64,000 bases of DNA from Osedax fenrisi (GCA_964019155.1 OZ025241.1:86369728-86433727); one strand, 5' to 3'. Counted from the stretch's first letter, positions 1-10,905 are shown. The notes: generated from the letters alone by a model not told the origin. A program made the numbers and translations.

Positions 1-256
1 TGATAATTTCTATAGAAATACCATAATTTTAGTATCACTAATTTTTAATTTAGATATATATAATATAATAAATAATAATATTAAAAATAACGTTCTATTT
101 TCCTATGCATGTATATGTTATGAATACATTACAAATAAAATTAGATAAATTGAATGAATAGAATATCAGTTCTATTGTTTTTAGTGGACCTATATTTTTC
201 CTATCTATTTATACACGAAATTGTCAAATTGCGTGTTATGTGCGGGATCCCCTTAA
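1..256 (-). mobile_element. Terminal part of a TTAA-type DNA element (cut by window start)
   Basis: The sequence up to 252 ends in tgcgggatcccc followed by TTAA (253-256). Its reverse complement matches 40647-40910 over about 250 bases with few differences, including the shared palindromic tttctatagaaat near the inner end. Together with 37319-38501 it defines one family flanked by TTAA with GGGGAT ends. TTAA target duplication is typical of Kolobok and piggyBac superfamilies; the TTAA-GGGG start resembles Kolobok/T2-type MITEs, but no transposase is visible, so the assignment is inference. Confidence 0.7.
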
Positions 257-1337
257 AGGGTACTTTTTTACTTAATATATAACTATATTATATGATAACT
301 ATATTATATGTTATCTATATATACATTACATTCGTATACGAATGTCACGTATATTCATTATTTATTTATATATTAATACAATGGTATATAAGCAGGGCCG
401 GCTTAAGGGGGGGGGGGGCAAATCGGGCAATTGCCCGGGGCCCCAAATTTTGGGGGGCCCATGAATTATTTGAGACATTTTTTTTTACTATTTATATGAA
501 AAAAAAAAATTTCTTAACTATGTTTCTTATATATTATTAATTCTAATTAAAAAAATAAAAATAATATAATAAATTAATTAAATATGAGTCATTTAGGCCG
601 ATTTGAAGATTGAATTTTACAAAAAAATCTAAATTGACACGAAGATATGGTGGAAACAGCTACATGAATATTTTGGAGATACTAATAGTGATAACATAGA
701 TCTTCTCACACATCTCTGATTTTTAGATCAAATAGTATGAAACCGATTGATAAATAATTGTTTGATAAACTAGAAGGTGATAAATGATAAACGTATTAAG
801 GTATTATTAACCATAGTTAAATCTTAACAATTTATAATTCTATAATTAGTTTACAAAACAAAAAGTATACTTTTTTTTATTAAAATTAAATATATTTTAT
901 AAGATATATTTTAACTATGATTTCTGATATTTGTAAAGGATTATATTGATTATAAATTACGAAAAAAACGATATTCTATATAGATTTATAATTGTTATAG
1001 TAATTAAAAATAGATATTTTCAAAATAATTTTTCTCAAAATAATTAACTTTCTCTATCTTATGCTCGTATTAATCAAATGTGTATATTCTCATAGTGTAT
1101 ATATTATTATAGTTGTATTAGTACACATAATATATATATATATACATATATAATAGTTTTAATTTAAATAGGATTATTCTGCTTTAGGTTATTCCTATAG
1201 TATTATTCCTATTGTTAATAATGTCTATTAATGAAAGGGAATTATGTACATAACATGATTATCTTTTTCAACATAGGTATCATGTCAACCTACTATCATT
1301 ACAGAAAGATATTATATTTATTGAAACAGATATTATT

Positions 1338-1342
<5 letters not shown>

Positions 1343-1413
<71 letters not shown>
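1343..1413. repeat. (TA)n microsatellite
   Basis: About 70 bases of uninterrupted TA dinucleotides inside the hAT element. It creates a spurious YIYI reading frame that should not be taken as a protein. Confidence 0.97.
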
Positions 1414-1414
<1 letters not shown>

Positions 1415-1935
1415 CATACATATAATACTAAAGGCATTTTTGCAATTATCCACCTATTACTTGCAAATGAATGTTTAGATTGACATCACCCTCATCTATC
1501 TATTTACAAATAAATACACACAATGGCGATATTCTTATTGGAGAATAGGTGATAAGTTATCACTGATAACTACATAATTGAAGAAATACAAAATTCAAAA
1601 TATTATATTATATATCAGTGTACTCAATTCCATATATATCACATCGATATATATATTATCGTTATTTATATCAAGTTAGGTAGGTATTATATATAGCCTA
1701 CTATTATTATATAGGTATTTATTGATTTACGACGTACGATTGTACGTTGAGATTCATTATCACTGATAATTTATCAGTTATAATTTATCACATTGGTCAA
1801 TATTTAGCTACCGATCTATTAGAATTTTTTCAATAATAATATAATTATAATAGATTATAGAGCTCAAAGTTATGAAAATGCCAGCATATGTCTCGAAGAT
1901 TCAATGACATGAAATATATTATAATACCATAGTCC

Positions 1936-2200
1936 ATTGTCAATATGGATTCACATATCTACACTGTGTATTCCTTAAATCTGGTTGGGCAAAATGCCGT
2001 TAAATCTTCGACAAGTGTAGCAATATTCTTTGCCTTCATCCCAAATCAATATAATTTATTTAGCCAAACTATATAAAGAATATATTAACATCTAGATTAA
2101 AGAAGAATATAATATTTTTTATTAAAAGCATTATCGAATATAAAATGGTGATCGCAAGCAGATTCTGTTAGTGCAGTCTCTTGAGGACTTCTTATAGGAC
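1936..2200 (+). pseudogene. hAT transposase remnant (ZMYM1-like / DUF4371 type)
   Basis: Conceptual translation on the plus strand gives YSLNLVGQNAVKSSTSVAIF and then FAFIPNQYNLFS, matching the C-terminal half of hAT transposases related to zinc-finger MYM-type protein 1, where HxLNLVG, a conserved A-x-S/T helix, FF-F and LYNFFS follow in this order. About 25 codons later IKW*SQADSVSAVS fits the family's TRWS-RADAV segment but with in-frame stops. The catalytic region upstream could not be reconstructed. The coding strand matches the flanking TIRs at 393 and 2923. It is a pseudogene. Confidence 0.7.
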
Positions 2201-2430
2201 CTAATTACATAATTTATATCTGATATTATATATGTTAAAATATTACTTAAATTACATTACTAGAGTCAATGTATTTATTCAATAAAATGCAATTTTAGAA
2301 TTTGAGACTTCTATATAATGAAAACCGTGGAGCTAATTACTTTGTAGAATAAAGTCGATCAGAAAAGTATTGCAATTAGGCTACATTGAGATAATATCGG
2401 TAATACAAAATATTGATGAACTCTATAAAT

Positions 2431-2708
2431 CAGTGGTTCCCAACCTATGGGTCATTGAGTATTTTGTGTAGGTCCTGATCCAATTTCTAAAAAATAATAT
2501 AAATGCTTTTATATGCAAATTGGATTTATGGTCGAGAAAAATTTAAGATGGAAATATTTATTTAAATATATGTAAATTAATTTTTATATGATTATTTTAT
2601 GATTAAAGTATAATAATAACAAAATAAAATTTGTCATTGGGTCATGGTATATTTTTTAATTAAGAATTATAAAAAAGGGTCACGGTGAAAAAAGGTTGGG
2701 AACCACTG
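2431..2708. mobile_element. Nested hAT MITE (278 bp)
   Basis: Ends are CAGTGGTTCCCAACCT at 2431 and its reverse complement aggttgggaaccactg ending at 2708. Flanks are ctataaat (2423-2430) and ctctaaat (2709-2716), an 8-bp target duplication with one mismatch. The interior is AT-rich and non-coding. It sits inside the older hAT copy, so it inserted later. Its ends resemble those of the larger element at 12126-14003. Confidence 0.9.
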
Positions 2709-2992
2709 CTCTAAATATATATGCGAGAAAAGAAATTATTATGAGGAGTTGATTAAAGTATACAAACAAATTACAAAATAATTAGTATGATAACATATGA
2801 TAAAATTGAAGAGTTATAAATATTAGTTTTTGCCAAAATGGCCCATTTAATATGTTATTAAATTATTATGGGGCCCATGCGTTTTTTTTGCCCGGGGCCC
2901 ATAGTATGCTTAAGCCGGCCCTGTATATAAGTAAAATAAATATTATTCATTTATTCATTAATTAATTAATGTGTAGTGTATGTACACACATG

Positions 2993-2999
<7 letters not shown>

Positions 3000-3046
<47 letters not shown>
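3000..3046. repeat. (TA)n tract at LTR insertion site, left side
   Basis: TA repeat that directly abuts the left LTR. The same repeat resumes at 5978 after the right LTR, so the LTR element inserted into one microsatellite. Confidence 0.95.
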
Positions 3047-3049
<3 letters not shown>

Positions 3050-3299
3050 AGGATTCTAGTTAGATTCTACTTAATAGATTACGTATATTAACAATGAACA
3101 ACATGATTTATTAACTTTTGTCGAGATAGTAATAACATGGTTATATATATATATATATACAGGTGGACGCACGCACATAGGCGTGCGTTGATTCTTTGTT
3201 CGTGTCTATTATATAGACGCGAACGCGATACGTGGTTCGATAGAGCGTGACGACGTTACAGGAATGATCTTGCTGTGTAGTGTGTACTAGGCCGCTACA
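3047..3299 (-). repeat. Long terminal repeat (3' LTR of the minus-strand element)
   Basis: Begins TGTAGG and ends GCTACA on the plus strand, i.e. TG...CA ends with a short inverted TGTAG/CTACA. It contains a TA microsatellite and a gcacgc...gcgtgc hairpin. Flanking sequence on both sides of the whole element is (TA)n, so the target duplication cannot be resolved. Confidence 0.95.
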
Positions 3300-3301
3300 G
3301 T

Positions 3302-3312
3302 GCTCCCCTCAA
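3302..3312 (-). other. Polypurine tract of the LTR element
   Basis: On the minus strand gaggggagcac lies immediately before the 3' LTR, the expected plus-strand primer for an LTR retrotransposon. Confidence 0.75.
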
Positions 3313-4998
3313 GTCGTCTAGCTCCGGGAGGTCGGCCGCGTCTTACGAATGGTAGATTCGTGTTGTATGCTGGTTTCAGTCTGTCGACGAGGATGCTGTC
3401 TTTCTTCCCGTTCTTCCCGTTCTTTTGAAAGTATTTGTCCTTCCTTTCTATAACGCGATAGGGATCATCGTAAACTTTCTGAAAGGGTGAGCGGTGAGCA
3501 TCGTTACAATTTTGTACTGGGTTTAATTTCCTGGAGAAGAAGGCAATTGGTTTTGTGATGCCTTCTATTTCTTGTTCGAGAGCGGCTCCAATAGCTATAT
3601 ATGATGCGTCGACAGTTATCTTCAATGGAGAAGTAGTTGATGGATGTACTAACATTGTTGAGTCTGTGAGTGCGAGTTTAGATTTTATAAATGCCTCGGA
3701 CGTTTCGGTAGTCCATTCTAGAAGTTTCGGTCCTTTTATTAGGTCATATAGCGATTTGATAATTTTGGCCATATTGGGTATAAAACGGTGGTAAAAGTTC
3801 ATCATACCAATGAATTTTTGTAGCTCTTTGATGGTAAATGGTTTCGGGTAGTTATTTATAGACGATATCTTATTTTCTGCAGGTCTAATTCCGTGTTTGT
3901 CGATATAATGACCTAAAAAGTTAATTTCATTAGTAGCGAAAATACACTTACTTTTGTTGAGGGTTAAGCCATTATCTTTCAGGATAGTGCAGACTCTGCG
4001 GATGTGGCGTCGGTGTTCTTTCTCGGATGTGCTGGCTATTAAAATATCGTTAAGGTATACAAAAACAAAGTCTAGGTCTCGGGTGATATTATCCATCATA
4101 CGTTGGAATGTTTGAGCCGAGCTTCTGAGACCGAATGGCATTTTTATATACTCGAATAACCCAAAAGGTGTTTTAACCGCTGTTTTAGGGATATCTGATG
4201 GGTTAATGGGTACTTGGTGGTACCCTTTAGCTAGATCCATTTTCGAAAAGATAATTTTGTTTCTCAGGTTTATGGAAAAGTCCTGAATGTGGGGAACTGG
4301 ATACCTGTCTTGAATGGTTTGGTTGTTCAATTTACGATAATCGCCGCATGGCCGATACTCACCTGATTCCTTGAGGACCATGTGTATAGGGGATGACCAA
4401 TGGCTGTTTGATCTTCTGATAATCTGCATTTCTTCTAGTTTTATGAACTCCTTCTTTGTAGTTGCTAGTTTATCTGTAGATAGTCTTCTTACTTTTGAAT
4501 GTCAAGGGTAGCCGTTAGTTTCTATAAAGTGTGTTACTGAGTGCTTTTGTGAGTTCTCAGGGTTAAATGTTAGTATTTCAGGAAATTCATTGATAATGTC
4601 GTGAAAGGTTGTGTTTGAATTTGTGGATATAGAATGTAGAGCTAGTGATGGTTGACTAGTCTTAAATAACGGTTCTATTTTAGAGTTATTTAAGTTAATA
4701 AGTTTTTTCCCTACAATATCGATATCGTAGTGGTGTTTTAAGAAGAAATCGTTGCCTAGTATAGGTTTTGTTACGTATGCTAACATAAACTCCCATTGCA
4801 TTTTTGTTCCTCCGATTGTGATGTCGATCTTCTTTGTTCCGAAGGTGGCAATGACAGAGCCGTTATCAGCAGATAAACCTGCCGTATTTGTTCGTTTCCT
4901 CTCGTTCCTTGTAGCTGGAAAAACGCTGACTTCAGCTCCCGTATCGATTAGATATCTATTATTCATGCAGGTATCCTGTAAATATAAGAGATTGGTAT

Positions 4999-5044
4999 AG
5001 CCGGGAATACAAATGTTATTGAGTTCCCGGCTTATTAGTTTCCC
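4999..5044 (-). promoter_or_regulatory. -1 ribosomal frameshift signal at gag/pol junction
   Basis: The minus strand carries the canonical slippery heptamer GGGAAAC (5038-5044) in the correct X XXY YYZ phase of gag (cag gga aac taa). A 5-nt spacer (5033-5037) leads to a perfect 9-bp stem AGCCGGGAA / TTCCCGGCT (5024-5032 with 4999-5007) and a 16-nt loop. Slipping by -1 gives GGG AAA CTA ATA, exactly the pol frame, which is open from here through the protease. Heptamer, spacer and stem are all directly visible; function in translation is inferred. Confidence 0.85.
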
Positions 5045-5702
5045 TGGTATGAGCAAGGTTTGTGGCACTTAGTTGCCTTATTACCGAACTTACTATGGTA
5101 GTAACATAGTCCGATTTCCTCTGTTCCTGTTGAATGGGTTTCTCTTCTTATAATGTTTACCGAATCGAATTTGATCATGGCATCAGCGCGTTCTGCTAGT
5201 GTATCTAGTGATAGTTCATTAGCTAAACCTGCTAGTATTTGTCGTGTGGATATCGGTAGTTGTTCTAGGAATAACTATTTGAATAATTCTGTCTGCTGTT
5301 GACCATCGTTTAGTCGTCGCATTGAATTTAATAATTCTGTGAGTTTTCTGTCTCCTAGGCCGTTCATATTTAGTAATTCTCGGGCTTTCTCTCGGGGAGA
5401 TAGTTCTAAAAATCTTATTAGATTTTGTTTAAGGTTATCATACTTACCCTCAGATTAAGGGTTAGTAATAATGTGTATGAATTTTGACACGATGGATTCA
5501 TTCAATGAGGCGATTATATGGTGATATTTAGCATTATCATTAGTTATGCGTGAATTAATGAATTGAGATTCTACAAAACGAACCAACTAGCGACGTTGTT
5601 TTCCCAGATTTGTGGTAGTTTGATTGCGATCGTTGATATACTGGGTTGTGTTGTTGTGGTCGTATTGTTCGGGTTCTCGGTTGTATTCATCTTTGTGTCC
5701 AT
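5035..5702 (-). pseudogene. Gypsy gag with CHCC zinc finger, degenerate
   Basis: Starts at an ATG at 5702 (MDTKMNTTENPNN) a short distance after the 5' LTR. It reads KLPQIWENNVASWF, YHHIIASLNE, YDNLKQNLIRFLELS, LNMNGLGDRKLTELL, LFLEQLPISTRQILAGLAN and TLAERADAMIKF, the conserved gag pattern of CsRn1/kabuki elements. It ends in a zinc finger CYYHSKFGNKATKCHKPC, which is C-x3-H rather than the usual CCHC. Damage: a 1-nt deletion after SWFVL, TAA at 5455-5457 and TAG at 5275-5277. The natural gag stop TAA is at 5035-5037, right after the frameshift heptamer. Confidence 0.85.
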
Positions 5703-5715
5703 CGTTGTCAAAAAC

Positions 5716-5731
5716 TAGTCGGGGTCACCAA
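5716..5731 (-). other. Primer-binding site of the LTR element
   Basis: Next to the 5' LTR the minus strand reads TGGTGACCCCGACTAG. TGG is the complement of the CCA tail, and the rest resembles the tRNA-Trp-type primer site described for CsRn1-like elements. The tRNA identity is from memory. Confidence 0.6.
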
Positions 5732-5977
5732 TGTAGGATTCTAGTTAGATTCTACTTAATAGATTACGTATATTAACAATGAACAACATGATTTATTAAC
5801 TTGTGTCGAGATAGTAATAACGTGGTTATATATATACAGGTGGACGCACGCACATATGCGTGCGTTGATTCTTTGTTCGTGTCTATTATATAGACGCGAA
5901 CGCGATACATGGTTCTATAGAGCGTGACGACGTTACAGGAATGCATCTTGCTGTGTAGTGTGTGCTAGGCCGCTACA
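5732..5977 (-). repeat. Long terminal repeat (5' LTR of the minus-strand element)
   Basis: Pairs with 3047-3299. Differences are about six substitutions, a shorter internal TA run and a 1-nt indel. Same TGTAGG start and GCTACA end. Confidence 0.95.
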
Positions 5978-5979
5978 AT

Positions 5980-6051
<72 letters not shown>

Positions 6052-7420
6052 ATTTTTTAAATATAGTATATACAAATTACAAATATTATTAAATGAATAG
6101 CTAAAGTGGATGAAGACTTTGAAACAATAACTTGCAATGCAGACTGTTTCACGATCATTTATATCCATCATCAAATAGTAGTATATTTAATATAACGTAA
6201 TTAATAGTTTAGCATATATTTAAATAGTATAATAACGTAATTAATTATGTATACTTCAAAATCATTCAAATGCGTATATTTTTGTTGAATTTATATTCAT
6301 ATAATTATATACACAACTGGATAACACTATTACAATGATGTCATACTAATTATATAGAATTTATAACTATTTCTAATTATAACATAATTTATTTTTATAT
6401 TTAGTTAATTTACTTTTAACTAAATATTCAATTTCAAATTATTTGTTGGTTTCTTAGTATTCTTAGTATAATATATGATAATCATATACTATTTTATTAT
6501 TTAATTATAATATTTAATAATATGTTCTATATATATATATGTTACATCAAAGAAAATAAAATGTACTTTTATTCAAATAGAACAATACAATACAGGATAG
6601 TTTTAGATATAATTAAAAAAATTAGAAAATAAATTGTATTATTAAGCATGTCCTTCGGAATTATTATTTATGAAAATATTTTGTTACATTTATTAATATG
6701 TTAGAAATAAAAAATCAAATATTTATCTATCTTTTGATCTATAATGTATACTTTAAATTTTCATATAGGCAAGTAATATAAAATATATAAATGAGTACTT
6801 TGATTGTACCAATTGAATATATAATTTAAATTATCAGTAATAATTACAAATAATCGGTTGAATAAATGCTGTATAATTTTATAATTTATTTTCAATTTTA
6901 AAAAATGTATATAAATTGATAAACATCAAAAAGTAGTTGTTTTTTTACAATTTAGTTTATACAATATCGCTGACACGAGTATTGACCTTGGTTTTGCAGT
7001 TGAATGCAAACACTTTAGATCACAAGAAATTGAATATAATAATTTCATAATATAATATTTATATATTTTATATAATAAGAATACTATATACTTTATACTT
7101 CTACTTATATATATATATACTATACACTAATACATATAATCATACTAGATATAGACCATTATTTTTCATATCATATATTTTATGTATTCTATAATATACA
7201 ATTTACATATATGTAAATTACACAAATGTATGTAATATAATTTTCCAAATAGTAATTCAAACTTTCATAACATTATAATTACCATGACATTTCTTTAATT
7301 TTGTTAAAAATCATTAATGAATGACCATTTAATAAGTGACAATTCAAAAGATAAATATCTGTGGATTTGGTACATTTACTAATTTTAATATTTGTGTTCC
7401 TAATTCATTAATATGTTATA
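5978..7420. other. (TA)n tract and AT-rich sequence with no gene seen
   Basis: 5978-6048 resumes the TA microsatellite interrupted by the LTR element. The rest is AT-rich with many stops in all frames. I see no gene, RNA or element boundary here. Confidence 0.7.
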
Positions 7421-7559
7421 TTTTAGTGTAAAAGTATTGTAAATTAAAAAGTATTGTAAATTATCTTTTTCTAATTTTAAGAAATTGTCAAAGTGACCTA
7501 CTGTTTATGTTTAAATTTTATTTTATTTTTCAAATTATCTATTAAATAAAAATTACTAT

Positions 7560-7895
7560 ATATTAATGTTTTCTATCAGAAGTATATAGTATTTAAGAAA
7601 AGTATTATTTATTATATGGATCCATTACGATAAATATATTAAAATTGATAGAATTTAATAAATGTCCTTGTTTATAAACATTTTATAAACAATACAATAT
7701 ATAGGAGTAGCGAAATTTCGAGATTTTTTTTTAAATTATTATTTTTTTAACACCTCATAAATTTTGTAAACGCGTCATAAATATTGAATACAAATATATG
7801 TATATTATAATATTGATTGGTATACCAATTATTGTCATGAATATCATATCTATGGAATATTATAAACTTTGATCTGGAAAATAAAATCACTCTCA
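7560..7895 (+). repeat. Dispersed repeat, copy 1
   Basis: Matches 28140-28475 in the same orientation through a series of shared blocks: attaatgtt.tctat.agaag, tagtatttaagaaaa, tccattacgataaa, tccttgtttataaa, ttcaagatttttttttaaa-like run, gtcatgaa.atcat and aaaataaaatcact. It is a diverged interspersed repeat of unknown class. Confidence 0.65.
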
Positions 7896-8478
7896 ACGTC
7901 CTCCGGAGCCGCTAGTGGGTCCCTTAATATCCAGGGGATAAAATATTATATTACATATTATATATTATTTAATATTAATATTACCTATATATAAAATATT
8001 AAATATTACTTGATGGTTACATTGGAATTTTACTCAGTCAAAAAATATTTATAATAAAATATTATAAAATAGATTATCTATACTTATTATTAAGAAGCTT
8101 AATTAATAATATTAGATATACTACAATCCAATATAATAACTAATATTAATTATGTTATACTTACAATTATTATAATAAATTATAATATCGAAATATATAA
8201 ATAAATGTAATAACATATTTAATAACACTAATGCTTTATCACTCGTATACTCTAGGTTAAAGCCATAAGAGGATGTATGAAAGACGGCAACAATTCAATA
8301 AAAGTAATGTATAGCGAAATTCATTCCGAACTTCGAGTGATGATGCGAGGCTTGTTCCAAGAAGATGACGAATACAGACCTACTAGTAATTCGGTGACAT
8401 GTCATATAGGAATAGGTTATACTACATATACGTAACTGTTCTACTACAATAACCATTATAATATAACCTATAGGTATA

Positions 8479-8484
8479 CTATAA

Positions 8485-8527
<43 letters not shown>

Positions 8528-8560
8528 TATACACATATATATATATATGTGTGTATGTAT
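8479..8560. repeat. TA/TG microsatellite
   Basis: Imperfect TA and TG dinucleotides; the frame across it is an artefact. 8000-9290 otherwise holds only AT-rich sequence and another TA run at 8814-8856. Confidence 0.85.
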
Positions 8561-8812
8561 ATTTATATACTATAACCTATATACCACATATTTTATGAAG
8601 CAATGAAACCTTCGGAAAATCTTTGTATATACTATAACCTTTATAACGTGCGTAAACTATACAAAAATATGCATATATGCAAGTTTATAAACTGATACAA
8701 TGTTTATAATGAAGTGCCACTGATGTTCTTAGTTGAATACCATACTATGCTAATCATACTGAAGGGTATGCATGCTAGTGCTGAATTAAACCTATACTTC
8801 ATATGTTAATAG

Positions 8813-8851
<39 letters not shown>

Positions 8852-9306
8852 ATATATCTACCTATCTATCTATAAAAACTATCTATAGGTATGTGTCTCG
8901 GAATAAATGTATACAACGATATAAAATTCGTCATTGCTAACGGTTAACTTACATTATTAAATCATGTGTATTCTATTGTATTATATCATATATGCATGTC
9001 AGTATATGTATATAAATTAAATATATATTATAATATATGTATATATATATGTATAGAATTGTATTATTGTCACATTTAGTATGATTAATTAATGTAGATA
9101 GAAAGTTATATAACAACATGCACACCTCTTATTTCAATACAATTCAAAGTAAAGATTTAAGATTGAAGAACCCCAAATTACAATAGCAAGGACTTGGTAC
9201 CATTATAATTAACAGATATGACAACATTACTAGAAGAGTTAAACTATAATATGTATAGCTTAACATATACTAATTAGATTATATATATATATGTGTATGT
9301 GTGAGT

Positions 9307-9793
9307 CATCGATATAAAGAAAGTGGATAAGCAATTGAATGTAGTGTATGGTACTATCCGCTACGAACGCTGCAGTCGAAACCCACTATCTGGCCCACTA
9401 CTTTTTATTTATAATAATATGTATTTATCATATATATATTGATAATCACTACCAATTTTAATGTACTATCTATACTAAAAATAAAATTATATATGTAAAA
9501 TACATAATATCAACATTCCTCGACATTTTGTGTATTTAAATTGAAGATATAATACTATTTTATTGATTTTATTGATATTTATAATTTAAATCCATTGATA
9601 TAGATAGAAGTCACTTTAATCTATTTCGACGAAAAGACTACTGTTTTAATATTTGACATATATAATATGACTAATATCCAATCAAAATCACTGATACCAT
9701 TTTGTTAATTTATCGATAAAAGTGTCATTCACGTGTCTATCTTTTACATGCATTGCGTGCGTCAATTGCTTATCCACTTTCTTTATATCGATG
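9307..9793. mobile_element. MITE with perfect 32-bp inverted repeats and 8-bp duplication
   Basis: The 32 bases at 9307-9338, starting CATCGATATAAAGAAAGTGG, are exactly inverted at 9762-9793. Both ends are flanked by the same 8 bases gtgtgagt (9299-9306 and 9794-9801). The 487-bp unit has no coding capacity. An 8-bp duplication occurs with hAT, P and Merlin superfamilies; the ends do not show the usual hAT CAGNG, so the superfamily is open. Perfect arms suggest recent insertion. Confidence 0.88.
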
Positions 9794-9801
9794 GTGTGAG
9801 T

Positions 9802-10200
9802 ATGTATACTGTACTAGCTATATCCATATATAGATCAATTTTTAAATACGTATGATTACTATAATAACTAACTTAATAGATATACTCCTCGAGGAGTTAA
9901 AATTGATCTTATTTACCAATATTTACATAAATTGCATAATTATGCATTGTTAATATTCAACAGTATTTACGTAGTATAATATTACTAATTATTATTACAT
10001 TTTATATTCATATTTTGATATTTATTAAATTAATAATTACATTTTTGTATTCAAAATTTTATAAATCTTAGTTCTTCTTTTCTCTCTACCTCTAATCATT
10101 ACATCTAATCATTAAATAATGCAACTTATTATTTTTGTCTATTGTTATATTCAACGTATTAGTATTATTAAATTGTTATTGTATTATTACTATTATATCT
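9802..10200. other. AT-rich spacer, no gene seen
   Basis: Low-complexity AT-rich DNA with ATT runs near 10190. No coding or element signal recognised. Confidence 0.6.
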
Positions 10201-10291
10201 TATTATTATTATTTTCTCCCGCATGAGCTAAGTGGTCTACATGACCCTATTTTAGTTCATAATAAAACGTATTTCATCATCATCATCATCA

Positions 10292-10372
<81 letters not shown>
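10200..10372 (+). repeat. LINE-type 3' tail followed by compound microsatellite
   Basis: A short GC-richer stretch ending aataaaacgtatttcatc and a (CAT)n tail resembles the 3' end of CR1/L2-like LINEs. It is followed by (CA)n (10294-10323) and (TA)n (to 10372). Class is inferred from tail style only. Confidence 0.45.
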
Positions 10373-10376
<4 letters not shown>

Positions 10377-10471
10377 CTTTAAATTCAAATTAAAGATGCA
10401 TCGATTTATACATTACAAAGAAAGTGGAAATTCAATAGCACAGACAAACAAATTAATATATTTGAAAGTTT

Positions 10472-10474
10472 GTA

Positions 10475-10515
<41 letters not shown>

Positions 10516-10602
10516 GTATATTTATGTGTTCAATACAAATTATTATATATTAATCAAAGTATTTAATTAGAGTTTTTAATGAAAATAGTAGTATTTTAAT
10601 AA

Positions 10603-10645
<43 letters not shown>

Positions 10646-10864
10646 CTAATTTATAATACTTATATTATACATTTCAATTAGTAGAATATACTAGACTACA
10701 TTATAGATACGATTAATAGTACATTTTATCTAGATATGACTGTGCATTCCTTAAAATGTGTGAATTGCGTTATGAACGATTTTGATCAATTTCAAATTGA
10801 TAATAATATATGTATAACATATTCTGCAACGCCAGGTTAATATCTATTTGTATACTTGTGATAT

Positions 10865-10905
<41 letters not shown>
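10472..10905. repeat. Cluster of (TA)n tracts
   Basis: TA runs at about 10480-10512, 10602-10641 and 10868-10904 separated by AT-rich DNA; no gene. Confidence 0.85.

Larger units (their letters stand above)
393..2923 (+). mobile_element. hAT DNA transposon, degenerate, with 8-bp target duplication
   Basis: Terminal inverted repeats CAGGGCCGGCTTAAG (393 onward) and cttaagccggccctg (to 2923) are flanked by a perfect 8-bp duplication tatataag (385-392 and 2924-2931). G/C-rich subterminal runs with cccggggccc occur at both ends. An 8-bp duplication plus CAGGG ends is diagnostic of the hAT superfamily. The interior contains transposase remnants (see 1936-2200) and a second, nested hAT MITE (2431-2708). 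The copy is dead: no long reading frame survives. Confidence 0.92.
3287..5068 (-). pseudogene. Gypsy pol: protease - RT - partial RNase H - integrase C-terminus
   Basis: One continuous frame broken only by a TGA at 4502-4504. Protease has the YLIDTGAEVSVFPA active-site segment (DTG) about 40 residues in. The RT reads SHWSSPIHMVLKESGEYRPC, the palm motif FSKMDLAKGYHQVPI, MPFGLRSSAQTFQRMMD, and VYLNDI where the usual YxDD catalytic pair is YLND, so the first catalytic Asp is changed to Asn. RNase H starts normally (ITVDASYIAIGAALEQ, FFSRKLNP) and is then fused in frame to an integrase C-terminal segment (DPYRVIERKDKYF, VDRLKPAYNT). Everything between is deleted. The frame runs a few codons into the 3' LTR. 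Inactive as an enzyme by the stop, the N substitution and the deletion. Confidence 0.9.
3047..5977 (-). mobile_element. Gypsy/Ty3 LTR retrotransposon, CsRn1-like, internally deleted
   Basis: Two near-identical LTRs (3047-3299 and 5732-5977) bracket gag and pol read on the minus strand. Order along the minus strand: 5' LTR, primer-binding site starting TGGTGACCCCGAC, gag with a CHCC-type zinc finger, a -1 frameshift signal, aspartic protease, reverse transcriptase, the first part of RNase H, then a jump to the integrase C-terminus, polypurine tract and 3' LTR. RT sequence style, the CHCC finger and a Trp-type primer site all point to the CsRn1/kabuki group. Most of RNase H and integrase is missing, so the copy could move only in trans. 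LTRs differ by roughly six substitutions plus small indels, implying a fairly recent insertion. Confidence 0.93.

Noticed and set aside
1231..1425. Open frame across a (TA)n run
   Set aside because: The frame is almost entirely YIYIYI from TA repeats; it and similar frames at 10135, 11361, 32951, 36055 and 62336 are microsatellite artefacts.
3555..3794. Plus-strand frame inside the Gypsy element
   Set aside because: It is the antisense shadow of the RT/RNase H region; likewise 4752-5000 opposite the protease.
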